From Rhodoblastus sp. (GTDB lineage Bacteria > Pseudomonadota > Alphaproteobacteria > Rhizobiales > Beijerinckiaceae): DNA of 64,000 bases. The stretch is from assembly GCF_019449565.1 (NCBI RefSeq), contig NZ_JAGRPM010000027.1:62001-126000 (forward strand), given 5' to 3'. Positions 38,867 through 49,031 of the stretch are shown here, piece after piece. The notes under the pieces were generated by a model that was not told the DNA's origin, did not search any database, and saw nothing but the letters and a program-made list of their open reading frames with translations. Numbering within the stretch: position 1 is the first letter of the stretch; each line of letters opens with the position of its first letter. The position numbers and the translations under genes are program-made.

Positions 38867-41104
38867 TCAGGATTTCACGCGGACATATTCGCCGGGGGCG
38901 TCGCCGAGCAGCGGGACCTTGCCGCCGCCGGGCTCACGCGCCGGGACCTTTTCCGGCGCCTGATCGCCGATCCAATGGATCCAGTCCACCCACCAGGAGC
39001 CGGGATGCTCTTCGGCGTTGGCGACCCAATCCTCAAACACGCCGGAGGGCTTCGGCCCGGTCCAGTACTGATATTTCAGCTTGGGGCCGGGCGGATTGAT
39101 GACGCCGGCGATATGGCCCGAGCCGCAGAGCACATAGCGCATTTCGCCGCCGAATAATTTGGCGCCGTTGAACACCGAGCGCGCGGGTGCGATATGGTCT
39201 TCGCGGGCCGCGAGATTATAGACGGGAACCTTGATCTTGCCGAGATCGAGCGTGACGCCGCCCAGCGTCATCTTCTTCTTGGCGAACTGATTGTTGAGAT
39301 AGCAGTTGCGCAGATAGAAGGAATGGTTGGCGCGGGGCATGCGGGTGGAGTCGCTGTTCCAGGCAAGCAGGTCGAAGGCCATCGGCTCGATGCCTTTGAG
39401 GTAATTGTTCACGACATAGGACCAGATCATGTCGTTGGGCCGCAGCATGTTGAAGGCGTTGGCCATCGACCGGCTTTCGAGGAAGCCGGCTATTTCCATC
39501 TCGGTTTCGATATTCTTGATCCGGTCCTCGTCGGCGAAGATTTTCAGATCGCCAGGGTCCGAGAAATCGACCTGGGTGGTGAAGAAGGTCGCGCTGGAGA
39601 TGCGGTCATCGTCCTTGGCGGCCATATAGGCGAGCGTAGTGGCGGCAAGCGTGCCGCCGACGCAATAGCCGATGGATGCGACCTGGCGCTCGCCGGTGAT
39701 CTTCTCAATCTGCCCCAGAGCCGCGAAAATGCCGTCCGTCATATAGGAATAGAAATCCTTGTCGGCATGGCGCGCGTCAGGATTGACCCAGGAGATGCAG
39801 AACACCGTGAGTCCCTGGGCGACGGCCCAGCGGATGAAGCTTTTCTCGGCGTTGAGGTCGAGAATGTAGAACTTGTTGATCCATGGCGGGACGATCAGCA
39901 AGGGCCGCTTGTAAACTTCCTCGGTCGTCGGCGCATATTGCAGCAGCTCGATCAGGTCGTTGCGGAACACCACCTTGCCGGGCGTGGTGGCCATGTTCTC
40001 GCCAAGCACGAATTTCTCGTTATTGGTCTGGCGGATCTTCAGATTGCCGCCGCCGGCCTCGATATCCTCGGCGAGCATTCTCATGCCCCGGGCGAGATTT
40101 TCCGCTTCCGCCGACCAGGTGGTGCGCAGCAGCTCCGGATTGGTCAGCAGGAAATTCGACGGCGACACCGCGCCCGAGACCTGGCGCAGATAGAAGGACG
40201 CCTTGTCATGGGTGGTCTTGTCGAGATCGGCGCCCTCGACCATGTTATTGGCCCATTCGCTGCCGATCAGATAGGCTTGGCGCAGGAAATCGAAATAGGG
40301 ATTGTCGCGCCAGTCCGGCGACGTGAATCTCTTGTCGCGCGGGTCGGTCGGAACATAGGGCTCCTTCGACTCGCCCGCGAGGCGGCGGAACGTATTCGAC
40401 CACAGGCCGAGCAGATTGCTGGAAATGCTGGTCTGCGCCTCGATGGTGCGCTTGGGATCGGCCAGCCAATATTCCGCGACCTTGCTGAAGGTCTTGAGGG
40501 CGTCGGTCAGCTCTTCCGAGATATTCGGCTTGACCTTGCCTTCCTCAACCGGCCGGATCATCGCCGCCAGGGCCTTGCCGCCATGTTCAAGGGCGATTGC
40601 GAAATTTTCGGCCATGCGCTCGAAATTGGGAACGCCGGCGCCGCCCGCCGGCTTGGCGGTCGGCCGGGGCGCCACAGGCGCTGCGGCGGGCGCCGGGGAG
40701 ACAGGGGCGGGCGCGGCAGGCGTGGGGGCAGGGGGCGTCGCCGCTTCGACGGTTTCGGCCTTTACCGCAGGTTTTTTCGTAGACGCCGCTTTGGCGGGAG
40801 CGGCTTTGGCCGCCTCTCGCTTGCCGGGCGCCTTGGCCGCCGGAGCCGTTGCCGCCGGAGCCGTTGCCGCCGGAGCCTTGGCCGCCGAAACCTTGGCTGC
40901 GCGAACCTTTGCCGCTGGCGCTTTTGCCGTTTTGGCCTTGGCCGTGGCGGCCTGAACGACAGGCTCGCCGATCGCCGCTTCCCCGTTCACTGCCGCTTCG
41001 GACGGCGCGGGCGCGGCATTCTGGATTGGCGCCGGCGCGGCCTTGCGCCGAGGCGCGGCCTTTTTAGCGGCGCTTTTGCGCTGAGCTTCCTGGCTGGCGG
41101 TCAT
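38867..41104 (-). CDS. phaC: Class I polyhydroxyalkanoate synthase with long N-terminal extension
   Basis: Polymerises 3-hydroxyacyl-CoA into PHA on granule surfaces. The catalytic domain (residues about 155-745) has the lipase-like GYCVGG with C481, PPWINKFYILDLNAEKSFIRW, and the His region around REDHIAPARSVFNGAKL and SGHIAGVINPP. Usual class I enzymes are near 590 residues; this one has about 150 extra N-terminal residues made of Ala, Lys and Pro (KAPAATAPAATAPAAK), like a histone-H1 tail or phasin linker. AGGAAAC precedes the ATG. No phaAB or phasin gene is adjacent. Confidence 0.95.
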   Translation of the reverse strand: MTASQEAQRKSAAKKAAPRRKAAPAPIQNAAPAPSEAAVNGEAAIGEPVVQAATAKAKTAKAPAAKVRAAKVSAAKAPAATAPAATAPAAKAPGKREAAKAAPAKAASTKKPAVKAETVEAATPPAPTPAAPAPVSPAPAAAPVAPRPTAKPAGGAGVPNFERMAENFAIALEHGGKALAAMIRPVEEGKVKPNISEELTDALKTFSKVAEYWLADPKRTIEAQTSISSNLLGLWSNTFRRLAGESKEPYVPTDPRDKRFTSPDWRDNPYFDFLRQAYLIGSEWANNMVEGADLDKTTHDKASFYLRQVSGAVSPSNFLLTNPELLRTTWSAEAENLARGMRMLAEDIEAGGGNLKIRQTNNEKFVLGENMATTPGKVVFRNDLIELLQYAPTTEEVYKRPLLIVPPWINKFYILDLNAEKSFIRWAVAQGLTVFCISWVNPDARHADKDFYSYMTDGIFAALGQIEKITGERQVASIGYCVGGTLAATTLAYMAAKDDDRISSATFFTTQVDFSDPGDLKIFADEDRIKNIETEMEIAGFLESRSMANAFNMLRPNDMIWSYVVNNYLKGIEPMAFDLLAWNSDSTRMPRANHSFYLRNCYLNNQFAKKKMTLGGVTLDLGKIKVPVYNLAAREDHIAPARSVFNGAKLFGGEMRYVLCGSGHIAGVINPPGPKLKYQYWTGPKPSGVFEDWVANAEEHPGSWWVDWIHWIGDQAPEKVPAREPGGGKVPLLGDAPGEYVRVKS
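40833..40889. repeat. 15-bp tandem repeats inside phaC
   Basis: About three copies of a 15-bp unit (TTGCCGCCGGAGCCG) encode the Ala-Pro-Ala repeats of the PhaC N-terminal extension. They look capable of slippage in multiples of five codons. Confidence 0.7.
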
Positions 41105-41256
41105 GACGTTTCCTCTTTTTGAACCGGGGCTTGCGTTTCAACGCGCCCTCGTCCCGTTTCCGACATAATAAGACTTTATGCGACAGTTTCAGCAATGATC
41201 CGATGGAAGCACTTCCTTAGGATGATGTGCCCGGGACTTGACGAAAGCTAGGGAAA

Positions 41257-41646
41257 ATGAAGGCCAAAATCGCTGACAATCGCCTTCGCGGATGCACAAA
41301 ACTGGCGTTCGCCGTCGCTGCGGTGGCGCTGGTCGCGGCTGGCGAGGCGCACGCGCAGCAGAACCCCGTTCGCGCCCTGACCAATGTCCTCGGCTGGACC
41401 AAGGATACGGACGAGGGGCCCGACTTCGTTCAGCAGACGCGCCCCGATATCAAGGAACTTGGCTTTTCGCATCTCACTGGCGTAGACAAGCCGCGAGTCG
41501 CGGTCAAGACTGCGGCCGAACTCGAGGCCGACAAGGCCGCGCTCATCGCCGAGCGCGGCAAGGCGGACGCTGCCCGCAAGAAGCTGCAGGCCGAAAAAGT
41601 CGAGGCCGTCGCGCCCAACAGGCCGGCGCCGATCAAAGACGAATAG
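41257..41646 (+). CDS. Small exported protein, unknown
   Basis: Not recognised. The 129 residues have a signal peptide (KLAFAVAAVALVAAGEAHA), a central segment (NPVRALTNVLGWTKDTDEGPDFVQQTRP) and a C-terminal helical, charged stretch (AAELEADKAALIAERGKADAARKKLQAEK) of coiled-coil character. Probably periplasmic. It lies between divergent phaC and the aminotransferase gene, 97 bp ahead of the latter. Confidence 0.7.
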   Translation: MKAKIADNRLRGCTKLAFAVAAVALVAAGEAHAQQNPVRALTNVLGWTKDTDEGPDFVQQTRPDIKELGFSHLTGVDKPRVAVKTAAELEADKAALIAERGKADAARKKLQAEKVEAVAPNRPAPIKDE

Positions 41647-41743
41647 TTTGGCCATAAAACGACTGACATTGAGCCGGCGCGCGTGCTAATCAGCGCGTTT
41701 CCCGGCGCAAAGCCGTTCAGATGATATAACAAGGACGAGACGG

Positions 41744-42961
41744 ATGAGCGATTTTTATCGCGTGCGGCGCCTGCCGCCTTATGTGTTCGAACAGGTCAAT
41801 CGTCTGAAGGCCAAGGCCCGCGCCGGCGGCGCCGACATCATCGATCTCGGCATGGGCAATCCCGACCTGCCGACGCCGCGCCATATCATCGACAAGCTGG
41901 TCGAGACGGCGGGCAAGCCGCGCACCGACCGTTATTCCGCCTCCAAGGGCATCGCCGGCCTGCGCCGCGCCCAGGCCAGCTATTACGAGCGCCGATTCGG
42001 CGTGAAGCTCAATCCCGACAGCCAGGTTGTCGCGACGCTCGGCTCGAAGGAAGGCTTCGCGAACATGGCCCAGGCCATCACCGCGCCGGGCGACGTGGTT
42101 CTGGTGCCGAATCCGTCCTATCCGATTCACGCCTTCGGCTTCCTCATGGCGGGCGGCGTGATCCGCTCCGTGCCGATCGAGCCGAACGAGGAATTTTTCC
42201 GCGCCGCTGAGCGCGCGGTGATGCATTCTATTCCCAAGCCGATCGCCATCGTGGTGTGCTATCCGTCGAACCCGACCGCGATGGTCGCCTCGTTGGATTT
42301 CTATCGCGACCTGGTGCTGTTCGCGAAGAAGCACGACATTTATATTCTCTCGGACCTCGCCTATGCCGAGGTTTATTTCGACGACAATCCGCCCCCGTCG
42401 GTGCTGCAGGTTCCGGGCGCAGTGGACATTTGCGTCGAGTTCACCTCGATGTCGAAAACCTTCTCGATGGCCGGCTGGCGCATCGGCTTCGCGGTCGGCA
42501 ACGAGCGCCTCCTGTCGGCGCTCGCGCGGGTGAAGTCCTATCTTGATTACGGCGCCTATACGCCGATCCAGGTTGCGGCGGCGGCGGCCTTGAACGGTCC
42601 CGAGGACTGCATCTATGAAATGCGCTCCATCTACCGGAAGCGCCGCGACGTGATGGTGGAGAGCTTCGCCCAGGCCGGCTGGAAGATTCCGGCCCCCACG
42701 GCGTCCATGTTCGCCTGGGTTCCAGTGCCGGAGAAATTCCGTCCGCTCGGCAGCCTGGAATTTTCCAAATTGCTGATCGAAAAGGCCGATGTCGCGGTCG
42801 CGCCCGGCATCGGCTTCGGCGAGCATGGCGATGATTACGTGCGCCTCGCGCTAGTCGAGAACGAGCAGCGCATACGTCAGGCAGCGCGCGGCATCCGCCG
42901 CTTCTTCGACGGCGCCGATGAATCCCTGCATAATTTGATCGAGGCCCGGGCGCGCGCCTGA
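41744..42961 (+). CDS. PLP-dependent class I/II aminotransferase (AlaC-like)
   Basis: Fold-type I aminotransferase, 405 residues, closest in pattern to AlaC and LL-diaminopimelate aminotransferase relatives. Seen are IIDLGMGNPDLPTP, YSASKGIAGLRRA, YPSNPTAMVAS (substrate Asn), ILSDLAYAEVYF (PLP Asp/Tyr), the Schiff-base lysine in SMSKTFSMAGWRIGF, and the carboxylate-binding arginine near YVRLALVENEQRIRQA. Likely transaminates pyruvate or related keto acids; the substrate is inferred, not shown. Confidence 0.9.
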   Translation: MSDFYRVRRLPPYVFEQVNRLKAKARAGGADIIDLGMGNPDLPTPRHIIDKLVETAGKPRTDRYSASKGIAGLRRAQASYYERRFGVKLNPDSQVVATLGSKEGFANMAQAITAPGDVVLVPNPSYPIHAFGFLMAGGVIRSVPIEPNEEFFRAAERAVMHSIPKPIAIVVCYPSNPTAMVASLDFYRDLVLFAKKHDIYILSDLAYAEVYFDDNPPPSVLQVPGAVDICVEFTSMSKTFSMAGWRIGFAVGNERLLSALARVKSYLDYGAYTPIQVAAAAALNGPEDCIYEMRSIYRKRRDVMVESFAQAGWKIPAPTASMFAWVPVPEKFRPLGSLEFSKLLIEKADVAVAPGIGFGEHGDDYVRLALVENEQRIRQAARGIRRFFDGADESLHNLIEARARA

Positions 42962-42974
42962 GGCGATCTGGACT

Positions 42975-43072
42975 CGGCCGCGCCAAGGCGCGGCCGTTGA
43001 GGCGACGCCAGTCTCGCGCAAGGCGATCCGGTCCATTCTGAGCCCGCGCTCCTTCCGCCTCCGGGCGGAAGG
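42975..43072. repeat. Two intergenic palindromes
   Basis: CGGCCGCGCC-AA-GGCGCGGCCG (42975-42996) and CCTTCCGCC / GGCGGAAGG (43051-43072) lie between the aminotransferase and chemoreceptor genes. The first may act as a weak terminator. The second has the look of a dispersed intergenic palindrome. Confidence 0.5.
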
Positions 43073-43106
43073 ATGACGCGCATGATTGGCTTCAGGGACG
43101 GTCGCT

Positions 43107-44798
43107 GTGCCCAAATTCGATTTTCACCTCACTTTGAGCCGCCGCGTCTGGGCGCTTGCCGCAATGGCCCTCGCCACCATGGCATTGGGCACGGGCGTCG
43201 CGCTTTATCGGTTTAACAGCTCGGCGATGGAATGGCGCCGCGCGGAATTGCGCAGCGAAGTCGACATCGCCGCCGGCTGGCTGAAAAACGTCGCCGCCGC
43301 CGATTCCGCCGACAAGCCGGCGGCGATCCGCGCCGCGCTGGAGCGTTTGAGGCCGCTGCGATTCGGCGAAAACGGCTATTTCTTCGCCATTTCGCTCGAT
43401 GGACTCTCGCTTCTTTCGCCGACGTCGCCGCAGGTCGAGGGAACCAGCCTGCTGGGCGTGCGCGACAGCGCCGGCGGGCTGCCCTTTGAAACCATGGTCG
43501 CCGCCGCCCGCAAGGAGGGCGCCGCCGTCGTGAACTATCCCTGGGCGAAGCCGGGAGGCGGCGATGTCCCGCGCGAAAAAACGTCTTATGTGAAAGCTGT
43601 GCCGGAACTTGGCCTGCTGATCGGCTCCGGCGTCTATTTGGACGAGGTTTTCGCGCATCTGGCCGACATATCCGTCGCGTTGGCGCTGGCGGTCGCGCCC
43701 TTGCTGCTGCTGTTCGTCGGCGCCGCTTATTATATCGGGCGCACGATATCGAATCGGCTCAAGGGCATGACCTCGGCCCTGAACGCCATGGCGTGCGGCG
43801 ACATCGACGTGGCGCCGCCGGGGCTCGACCTTCACGACGAATTGGGCGAAATGGCGCGGGCGGTCGAGGCCATCAAGCAGGGCTTGCGCCGGGCGTCCGA
43901 GGCGCAAAACATCGAGCGCCGCGAGCAGCGCGAGGCCGCCGACCGCGCGCGCAGCGAGCCCATGCGCGCGCTGGCGCAGAAATTCGAGACTGCGGTCGGC
44001 GGCGTTGTCGAGGGCGTCACCGCCTCCACCCACAATTTGGAAAGCTTCGCGCGCTCGCTGGTTCAAGAGGCGCGCTATTCCGGCGAACAGGCCGATATCG
44101 GCTCCAGGGCCGCCGAGGTCGCCTCGCAGAACGTGCTGTCGGTGGCCTCGGCCGCCGAGCAGCTGAGCTTTTCCGTCGAGGAAATTGGCGCCAGCGCCGC
44201 ACGCTCGCGCGAATTATCGGAGCACGCCGCGCGCGAGGCGGAATCGACGCGCGCCCGCATGGGCGAACTGGTCGCGGCGATCGACCATATCGGCGGCGTC
44301 GTCGCGATGATCGCCGGCATCGCCCAGAGCACCAACATGCTGGCGCTCAACGCCACCATAGAGGCGGCCCGGGCCGGAGAGCAGGGGCGGGGCTTCGCGG
44401 TGGTCGCGCAGGAGGTCAAATCGCTGGCGGAGCAGACCGCGCGCGCGACCTCGGAAGTCTCGGGGCAGATTGCCGAGATCCAGCGCGCCTCGCAGGACGC
44501 TAATTCCTGCATCGGCGCCATGGCCGAGGCCACCCATGAAGTCAGCGCCATCGCCTCGTCGATCGCGGCGTCGGTCGGCTCGCAAGGCGAAGCCACGCGC
44601 GAGATCGCGCAGAATGTGCAGGACGCTTCCGGGCGCACCGGAGAACTCGCGCAAGTGATTGAGGAAGTGCGCTCAGCCTCGCGGCAGTCGGGCGATTCCG
44701 CCGAGCAGGTGCTGCAATCCGCGACCGGCCTGTCGCGGCAGATCGACAGCCTGCGCCGCGAATGCGACAGCTTTCTGTCTCAGGTCAGGGCGGCTTAG
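43107..44798 (+). CDS. Methyl-accepting chemotaxis protein with Cache sensor
   Basis: This 563-residue transducer has a first membrane helix ([21 protein letters not shown]) and a periplasmic single-Cache domain ([54 protein letters not shown]). A second helix ([22 protein letters not shown]) follows, then a HAMP linker and the signalling hairpin [45 protein letters not shown] opens the frame at 43086; AGGGA before the GTG at 43107 favours the latter. It senses a small organic ligand, identity unknown. Confidence 0.93.
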   Translation: MPKFDFHLTLSRRVWALAAMALATMALGTGVALYRFNSSAMEWRRAELRSEVDIAAGWLKNVAAADSADKPAAIRAALERLRPLRFGENGYFFAISLDGLSLLSPTSPQVEGTSLLGVRDSAGGLPFETMVAAARKEGAAVVNYPWAKPGGGDVPREKTSYVKAVPELGLLIGSGVYLDEVFAHLADISVALALAVAPLLLLFVGAAYYIGRTISNRLKGMTSALNAMACGDIDVAPPGLDLHDELGEMARAVEAIKQGLRRASEAQNIERREQREAADRARSEPMRALAQKFETAVGGVVEGVTASTHNLESFARSLVQEARYSGEQADIGSRAAEVASQNVLSVASAAEQLSFSVEEIGASAARSRELSEHAAREAESTRARMGELVAAIDHIGGVVAMIAGIAQSTNMLALNATIEAARAGEQGRGFAVVAQEVKSLAEQTARATSEVSGQIAEIQRASQDANSCIGAMAEATHEVSAIASSIAASVGSQGEATREIAQNVQDASGRTGELAQVIEEVRSASRQSGDSAEQVLQSATGLSRQIDSLRRECDSFLSQVRAA

Positions 44799-45214
44799 CC
44801 CTCGTTGAAGGTGAGACGAATTCCCTCCGCCGTCGAGGTCACGCTGCGATAGAAGCAGGATTTGCGCCCCGTATGGCAGGCCTTGCCATCACCGCCCGCA
44901 TTCACGCGGAGCAGCAGCGCGTCCTGATCGCAATCGACGCGCATCTCCACGACCTTTTGTACCTGGCCGGAGGTGTCGCCCTTGCGCCAGAGTTCATTGC
45001 GCGACCGCGACCAGTAATGCGCAACGCCCGTCTCGATGGTCTTTTCCAGCGCCAGCGCGTTCATATAGGCGAGCATCAGGATCTCGCCGGTCGCGGCCTC
45101 AACCGTCACGCAAACAATGAGGCCGTGGGCGTCGAATTTCGGCGTGAAGGCCGCACCCTCCTCAAGAATTTTCTTGTCGGCGGCGGGAGGCGAAAAAGGC
45201 ATGGGAGCGCTCAT
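44795..45214 (-). CDS. hisI: Phosphoribosyl-AMP cyclohydrolase
   Basis: Third step of histidine synthesis; zinc and Mg enzyme, 139 residues, stand-alone form without HisE. Motifs are [60 protein letters not shown] (Mg aspartates), and [13 protein letters not shown] (zinc cysteines). It is 25 bp downstream of folE on the same strand, so probably cotranscribed. An alternative ATG lies at 45202. Confidence 0.96.
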   Translation of the reverse strand: MSAPMPFSPPAADKKILEEGAAFTPKFDAHGLIVCVTVEAATGEILMLAYMNALALEKTIETGVAHYWSRSRNELWRKGDTSGQVQKVVEMRVDCDQDALLLRVNAGGDGKACHTGRKSCFYRSVTSTAEGIRLTFNEG

Positions 45215-45239
45215 CTGGAGAATCGCGGCGGATCAAATG

Positions 45240-45980
45240 TCAGCGCCGGTCCCGAACCAGACTGAGGAAGCGCGCCTGCTCGGCCGGGTCGGATTTGAAC
45301 GGACCGGAAAACTGCAAGGTCACGGTGAGGGCGCCTGGCTTGCGCACGCCGCGCATGGACATGCACATGTGCTCGGCCTCGATCAACACCGCCGCGCCGC
45401 GCGAGTGGAGGCGGGCGTCGAGCGCCGCGAGAATTTGCGCGGTCATGGTCTCCTGCGTCTGGAGACGGCGAGCATAAACGTCCACCAGACGCCCGAGTTT
45501 GGAAAGGCCAAAAACACCGCCGTCGGGATAATAGGCGATGTGGGCCTTGCCGAAGAAGGGCGCCATGTGGTGCTCGCAATGCGAGAAGAAGGGAATGTCC
45601 CGCACCAGCACCATTTCGCCATAGCCCGAGACGTCCTCGAAGACGGTGTCGAGAATGGACGCCGGATCCTGCCGATAGCCGGCGAAAATTTCCTCATAGG
45701 CCCGGGCCACCCGTGCGGGCGTGTCGCGCAGGCCCTCGCGGTTTGGATCGTCGCCGGCCCAGGCGAGCAGGGTCGCCACGGCGGCTTCGGCCTCTTCGCG
45801 GCTGGGGCGACGGATCGCGGCCGCCGTCAGGGCGGCGAGTTTCGGCTTGGCCGACGATTTCTTCACGGGGGATTGCTTCGCTGCGGACTTCTTGGCGTCC
45901 TCTCCAGACGCGCGCGACCGCACCTTGGCGGCGGCGCGCTTGCGCTGCCGTGTCAAAGCGGAATGCACCAGATCGTCCAA
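45240..45980 (-). CDS. folE: GTP cyclohydrolase I
   Basis: Converts GTP to dihydroneopterin triphosphate for folate and pterins. The catalytic core has [19 protein letters not shown], the zinc motif [39 protein letters not shown], and [17 protein letters not shown]. The N-terminus is long and Lys/Ala-rich ([18 protein letters not shown]). There is no ATG in the open frame (which extends to 46085): GGGAG lies 6 nt before a TTG at 45980, which I take, but 45983 and a GTG at 45968 are possible. Confidence 0.93.
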   Translation of the reverse strand: MDDLVHSALTRQRKRAAAKVRSRASGEDAKKSAAKQSPVKKSSAKPKLAALTAAAIRRPSREEAEAAVATLLAWAGDDPNREGLRDTPARVARAYEEIFAGYRQDPASILDTVFEDVSGYGEMVLVRDIPFFSHCEHHMAPFFGKAHIAYYPDGGVFGLSKLGRLVDVYARRLQTQETMTAQILAALDARLHSRGAAVLIEAEHMCMSMRGVRKPGALTVTLQFSGPFKSDPAEQARFLSLVRDRR

Positions 45981-46124
45981 CAAAATCTCCCGGGTGAGGG
46001 GGCGGGGCGCGCGGGCCTGCCGCGCGGGAAAAACGCGGTGCCGCCTTTTCAGCGCCGCGAGGGTCCGAATGTGCGGCGCACACAACCAATATAGGCTCTA
46101 GGCCGCCGCTTTCCAGCGGTCAAT

Positions 46125-47936
46125 TCAAATCCGTCCGGTCGCTTTCTTCAGCCAGGCGCGTTCGGTCTTGTCGAGATGCGGCGACAGAGCCGCGCGCACA
46201 CGGGAATGATAGGCGTTGAGCCAGGCCTTCTCCTCGGGCGCCAGCAGCTTCGGCTCGATCAGGCGGCGGTCGATCGGGACCAAAGTGAGCGTTTCGAAGC
46301 CGAGCATGTCGCGCTCGCCGCCGGGAATTTCGCGCGTTTCGACCGCGACAAGATTTTCGATGCGGATGCCGAAAGCGCCCTCGCGGTAATAGCCGGGCTC
46401 GTTGGAGAGGATCATGCCCGGCTCCAGCGCCACGCCGCCGAGCTTGGAAATCCGCTGCGGGCCTTCATGGACCGAGAGATAGGAGCCGACGCCATGACCG
46501 ACGCCATGGTCGAAATCGAGTCCGGCCTCCCACAAGGGTCGACGGGCGAAGCCGTCGATCTGGGCGCCGCTGGTTCCCTTCGGGAAGACGGCGCGGGCGA
46601 TGGCGATATGGCCCTTGAGCACCAGCGTGTTGGCGCGCTGCGCCGCCTTGCCGACGGCCCCGACCGCGAGGGTGCGGGTGACGTCCGTGGTGCCGTCGAG
46701 ATATTGCGCGCCGGAATCGACCAGAAAGACGCCCTTGCCGATGCGGGCGTTGGATTTCTCCGTCACGCGGTAATGCGGAAGGGCGGCGTGGGGACCGGCG
46801 GCGGAAATCGTCGGGAAGGAAATGTCGCGCAATTCCCCGCTCTCGCGGCGGAAGGTTTCGAGCGCCTGCGCCGCCGCAATCTCGTTCAGGCGGCCACGGG
46901 CGGCGGCCTTGTCGAACCAGCACAGGAAGCGCGCCATGGCCACGCCGTCGCGCAGATGGGCGGCGCGGGCGCCTTCCAGCTCGGCCGCGTTCTTGCGCGC
47001 CTTCATCAAGGCGATGGGGTCGCTCCCGATTTCCGCCTGTCCGCCGGCTTCGGTGAAGATCCGGGTCAGGCGGCTCGGCGCGGTGCCGGCGTCGAACAGC
47101 ACGGACAGCTTTTTCGCGCCCAGCTCCGCCAGCGCCTCGGGCAGGGCGGCGGGCGGGGCAAGCTCCGCCAGCTTTTCAAGCGCGCCCGACGTGCGGGCCG
47201 TGAGCTTGTCGGCCTCCAGAAAGAGACGCGGCTTGCCCTCGCGTGGAATGAGCGCATAGCCCAGCGCGATCGGGGTATGGGCGACGTCCGAGCCGCGCAG
47301 GTTGAAGGCCCAGGCCAGAGCGTGCGGGTCGCTGACCAGGAGCGCGTCACTGGTCAAAGCGGCGGCGATCCGCTCCAGCTTTTTCGCGGCAGCCTCGCCG
47401 GCATATTTGGGCGGGTGCAGGACGATGCGGCCCTGCGGTTGCGCCGGACGGTCGCTCCACAAGGCGTCGAAGGGGTTTTCGTCCACCGCTTCGAGCGTGG
47501 CGCCGGCCTTTTTCGCCGCCGTTTCGAAACGGGCAAGCTGTCCATTGGTGTGCAGCCAGGGATCGTAGCCGATCCGCGCGTCCTTTTTGGCGTTTTTCGT
47601 CAGCCAGTCCGCCGGCGAAACCTCAGCCAAAGGCACGACGGTAAAGGCCGCGGAATCGACCTGCTCGCGCGCCTGGATGGTGTAGCGTCCATCGACGAAG
47701 AGCGCGGCCTTGTCGGCCAGCACGATCACAAAGCCGGCGCTGCCGGTGAAGCCGGCGAGCCAGGCGAGGCGCTCCTCGCAGGGCGCGACATATTCGTTCT
47801 GGTGTGCGTCTGCGCGCGGAACGAGGAAGCCATCGAGCTTCATCGCCTTGAGGCGCGCGCGCAACATCTTGAGGCGGGGGGCGCCGAGCGATGGATCGGC
47901 GGCGTCGTCGAAAGTCTGGAAATGGGAGTCGAACAT
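46125..47936 (-). CDS. pepP: Xaa-Pro aminopeptidase (M24B)
   Basis: Di-metal peptidase removing N-terminal residues before proline; 603 residues, the long form with two creatinase-like N-terminal domains before the pita-bread domain. Metal-ligand segments are VDSGAQYLDGTTDVTRT (two Asp), HGVGHGVGSYLSVHEGP (His), ILSNEPGYYREGAFGIRIEN (Glu) and a final Glu in FETLTLVPID. It is downstream of prmA by 36 bp on the same strand. Confidence 0.95.
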   Translation of the reverse strand: MFDSHFQTFDDAADPSLGAPRLKMLRARLKAMKLDGFLVPRADAHQNEYVAPCEERLAWLAGFTGSAGFVIVLADKAALFVDGRYTIQAREQVDSAAFTVVPLAEVSPADWLTKNAKKDARIGYDPWLHTNGQLARFETAAKKAGATLEAVDENPFDALWSDRPAQPQGRIVLHPPKYAGEAAAKKLERIAAALTSDALLVSDPHALAWAFNLRGSDVAHTPIALGYALIPREGKPRLFLEADKLTARTSGALEKLAELAPPAALPEALAELGAKKLSVLFDAGTAPSRLTRIFTEAGGQAEIGSDPIALMKARKNAAELEGARAAHLRDGVAMARFLCWFDKAAARGRLNEIAAAQALETFRRESGELRDISFPTISAAGPHAALPHYRVTEKSNARIGKGVFLVDSGAQYLDGTTDVTRTLAVGAVGKAAQRANTLVLKGHIAIARAVFPKGTSGAQIDGFARRPLWEAGLDFDHGVGHGVGSYLSVHEGPQRISKLGGVALEPGMILSNEPGYYREGAFGIRIENLVAVETREIPGGERDMLGFETLTLVPIDRRLIEPKLLAPEEKAWLNAYHSRVRAALSPHLDKTERAWLKKATGRI

Positions 47937-47972
47937 GGTTTCAGGCTAACCCATTTTCCGGCGGCGCGAAAC

Positions 47973-48914
47973 CTACCTAAGCCTTTGCGGCGCCGCGCCC
48001 CCGCGCCGCAGCAGCAGCGTGGCCCAGCCCTCGATGTCACGGCGCCGCCACAGCGAAAAGCCCTGTGCGCGATATGCCGAAAGCACGCCGGGAACGTCGC
48101 GCGCGAGCAGGCCGGACAGCACCAGTTCGGCATGGGGCGCGGCGATGCGCGCCAGCGACGGCGCGAGATGGCGCAAGGGGCGGGCGAGAATGTTGGCGAG
48201 GATCAGATCGTAGCGGCCGGGCCGGTCGAGCGCCGGATGGACGACGCCCTTGGCGGTAACAGGACGGACCCACGCGCCGGCGTGGTTGAGCCGGGCGTTG
48301 GCGCCCGCCGCCGCGACCGCCTGCGCGTCGATATCGCCCGCCGCGACCGGCGCACGCAGGGCGCGGGCGACCGCCATCGCGAGCACGCCGGTGCCGCTGC
48401 CGACGTCGATCACATGGCGCGGGCGCCGGCGCTTGAGAATTTCGTCGATGAACAGGAGACAGCCGCGTGTAGTGCCGTGGTGGCCGGTGCCGAAGGCGAG
48501 CGCCGCCTCGATCTCCAGCCCGATGTCATTGGCCTTGACGCCAGCGCGGTCATGCGAGCCATGCACGAGGAAGCGCCCGGCGCGCACGGCGGAGAGGCCT
48601 TCGAGCGCTGAGGCGATCCAGTCTTTCTGCTCGACGCGGCCGAATTCGACTTTCTGCGCCAGCTCCTCGCCGACGGCGACGGCGACCAGGGCGCGGACAT
48701 TGTCCTCGTCTGGCGCGTGGCCGAAATAGACTTCCACGACCCAGGGCGTCGCGGCCCAGCTCGCCGTCGAGCCATTTTCCTCGAAGGCGGCGGCGGCGGT
48801 TTCGGCGGGGTCGAAGGTTTCGACCACGAGATCGGCGACGGTGCGGGCCTCGTCCTCGCTGCATTTGAGACGCAGGACGAAAGCGGCGTTGTTGGGGGGC
48901 AATCCTTCGAGCAT
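47973..48914 (-). CDS. prmA: Ribosomal protein L11 methyltransferase
   Basis: SAM-dependent trimethylation of L11. The 313 residues have an N-terminal substrate domain and a Rossmann domain with LEIEAALAFGTGHHGTTRGCLLFID, VIDVGSGTGVLAMAVAR (motif I) and DLILANILARPLRHLAPSLA (catalytic NILA). It starts MLEGLPPNNAAFVLRL as in related species, although no Shine-Dalgarno is clear. Confidence 0.95.
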   Translation of the reverse strand: MLEGLPPNNAAFVLRLKCSEDEARTVADLVVETFDPAETAAAAFEENGSTASWAATPWVVEVYFGHAPDEDNVRALVAVAVGEELAQKVEFGRVEQKDWIASALEGLSAVRAGRFLVHGSHDRAGVKANDIGLEIEAALAFGTGHHGTTRGCLLFIDEILKRRRPRHVIDVGSGTGVLAMAVARALRAPVAAGDIDAQAVAAAGANARLNHAGAWVRPVTAKGVVHPALDRPGRYDLILANILARPLRHLAPSLARIAAPHAELVLSGLLARDVPGVLSAYRAQGFSLWRRRDIEGWATLLLRRGGAAPQRLR

Positions 48915-49031
48915 GGCGCGGGAGGTATCATGAGGCGCAATGCGAGTCGATGGACTTGCCGCCGGACTTTGCTCCCAGACTTGCGCATGGCCCGCGCTTC
49001 GCTAACGTGGCCGCTCAAGTTGGAGGCGTTC

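Noticed and set aside
39194..41122. 642-codon open frame on the plus strand
   Set aside because: Antisense shadow of phaC; no domain pattern, repetitive Arg/Gly C-terminus from the Ala/Lys repeats.
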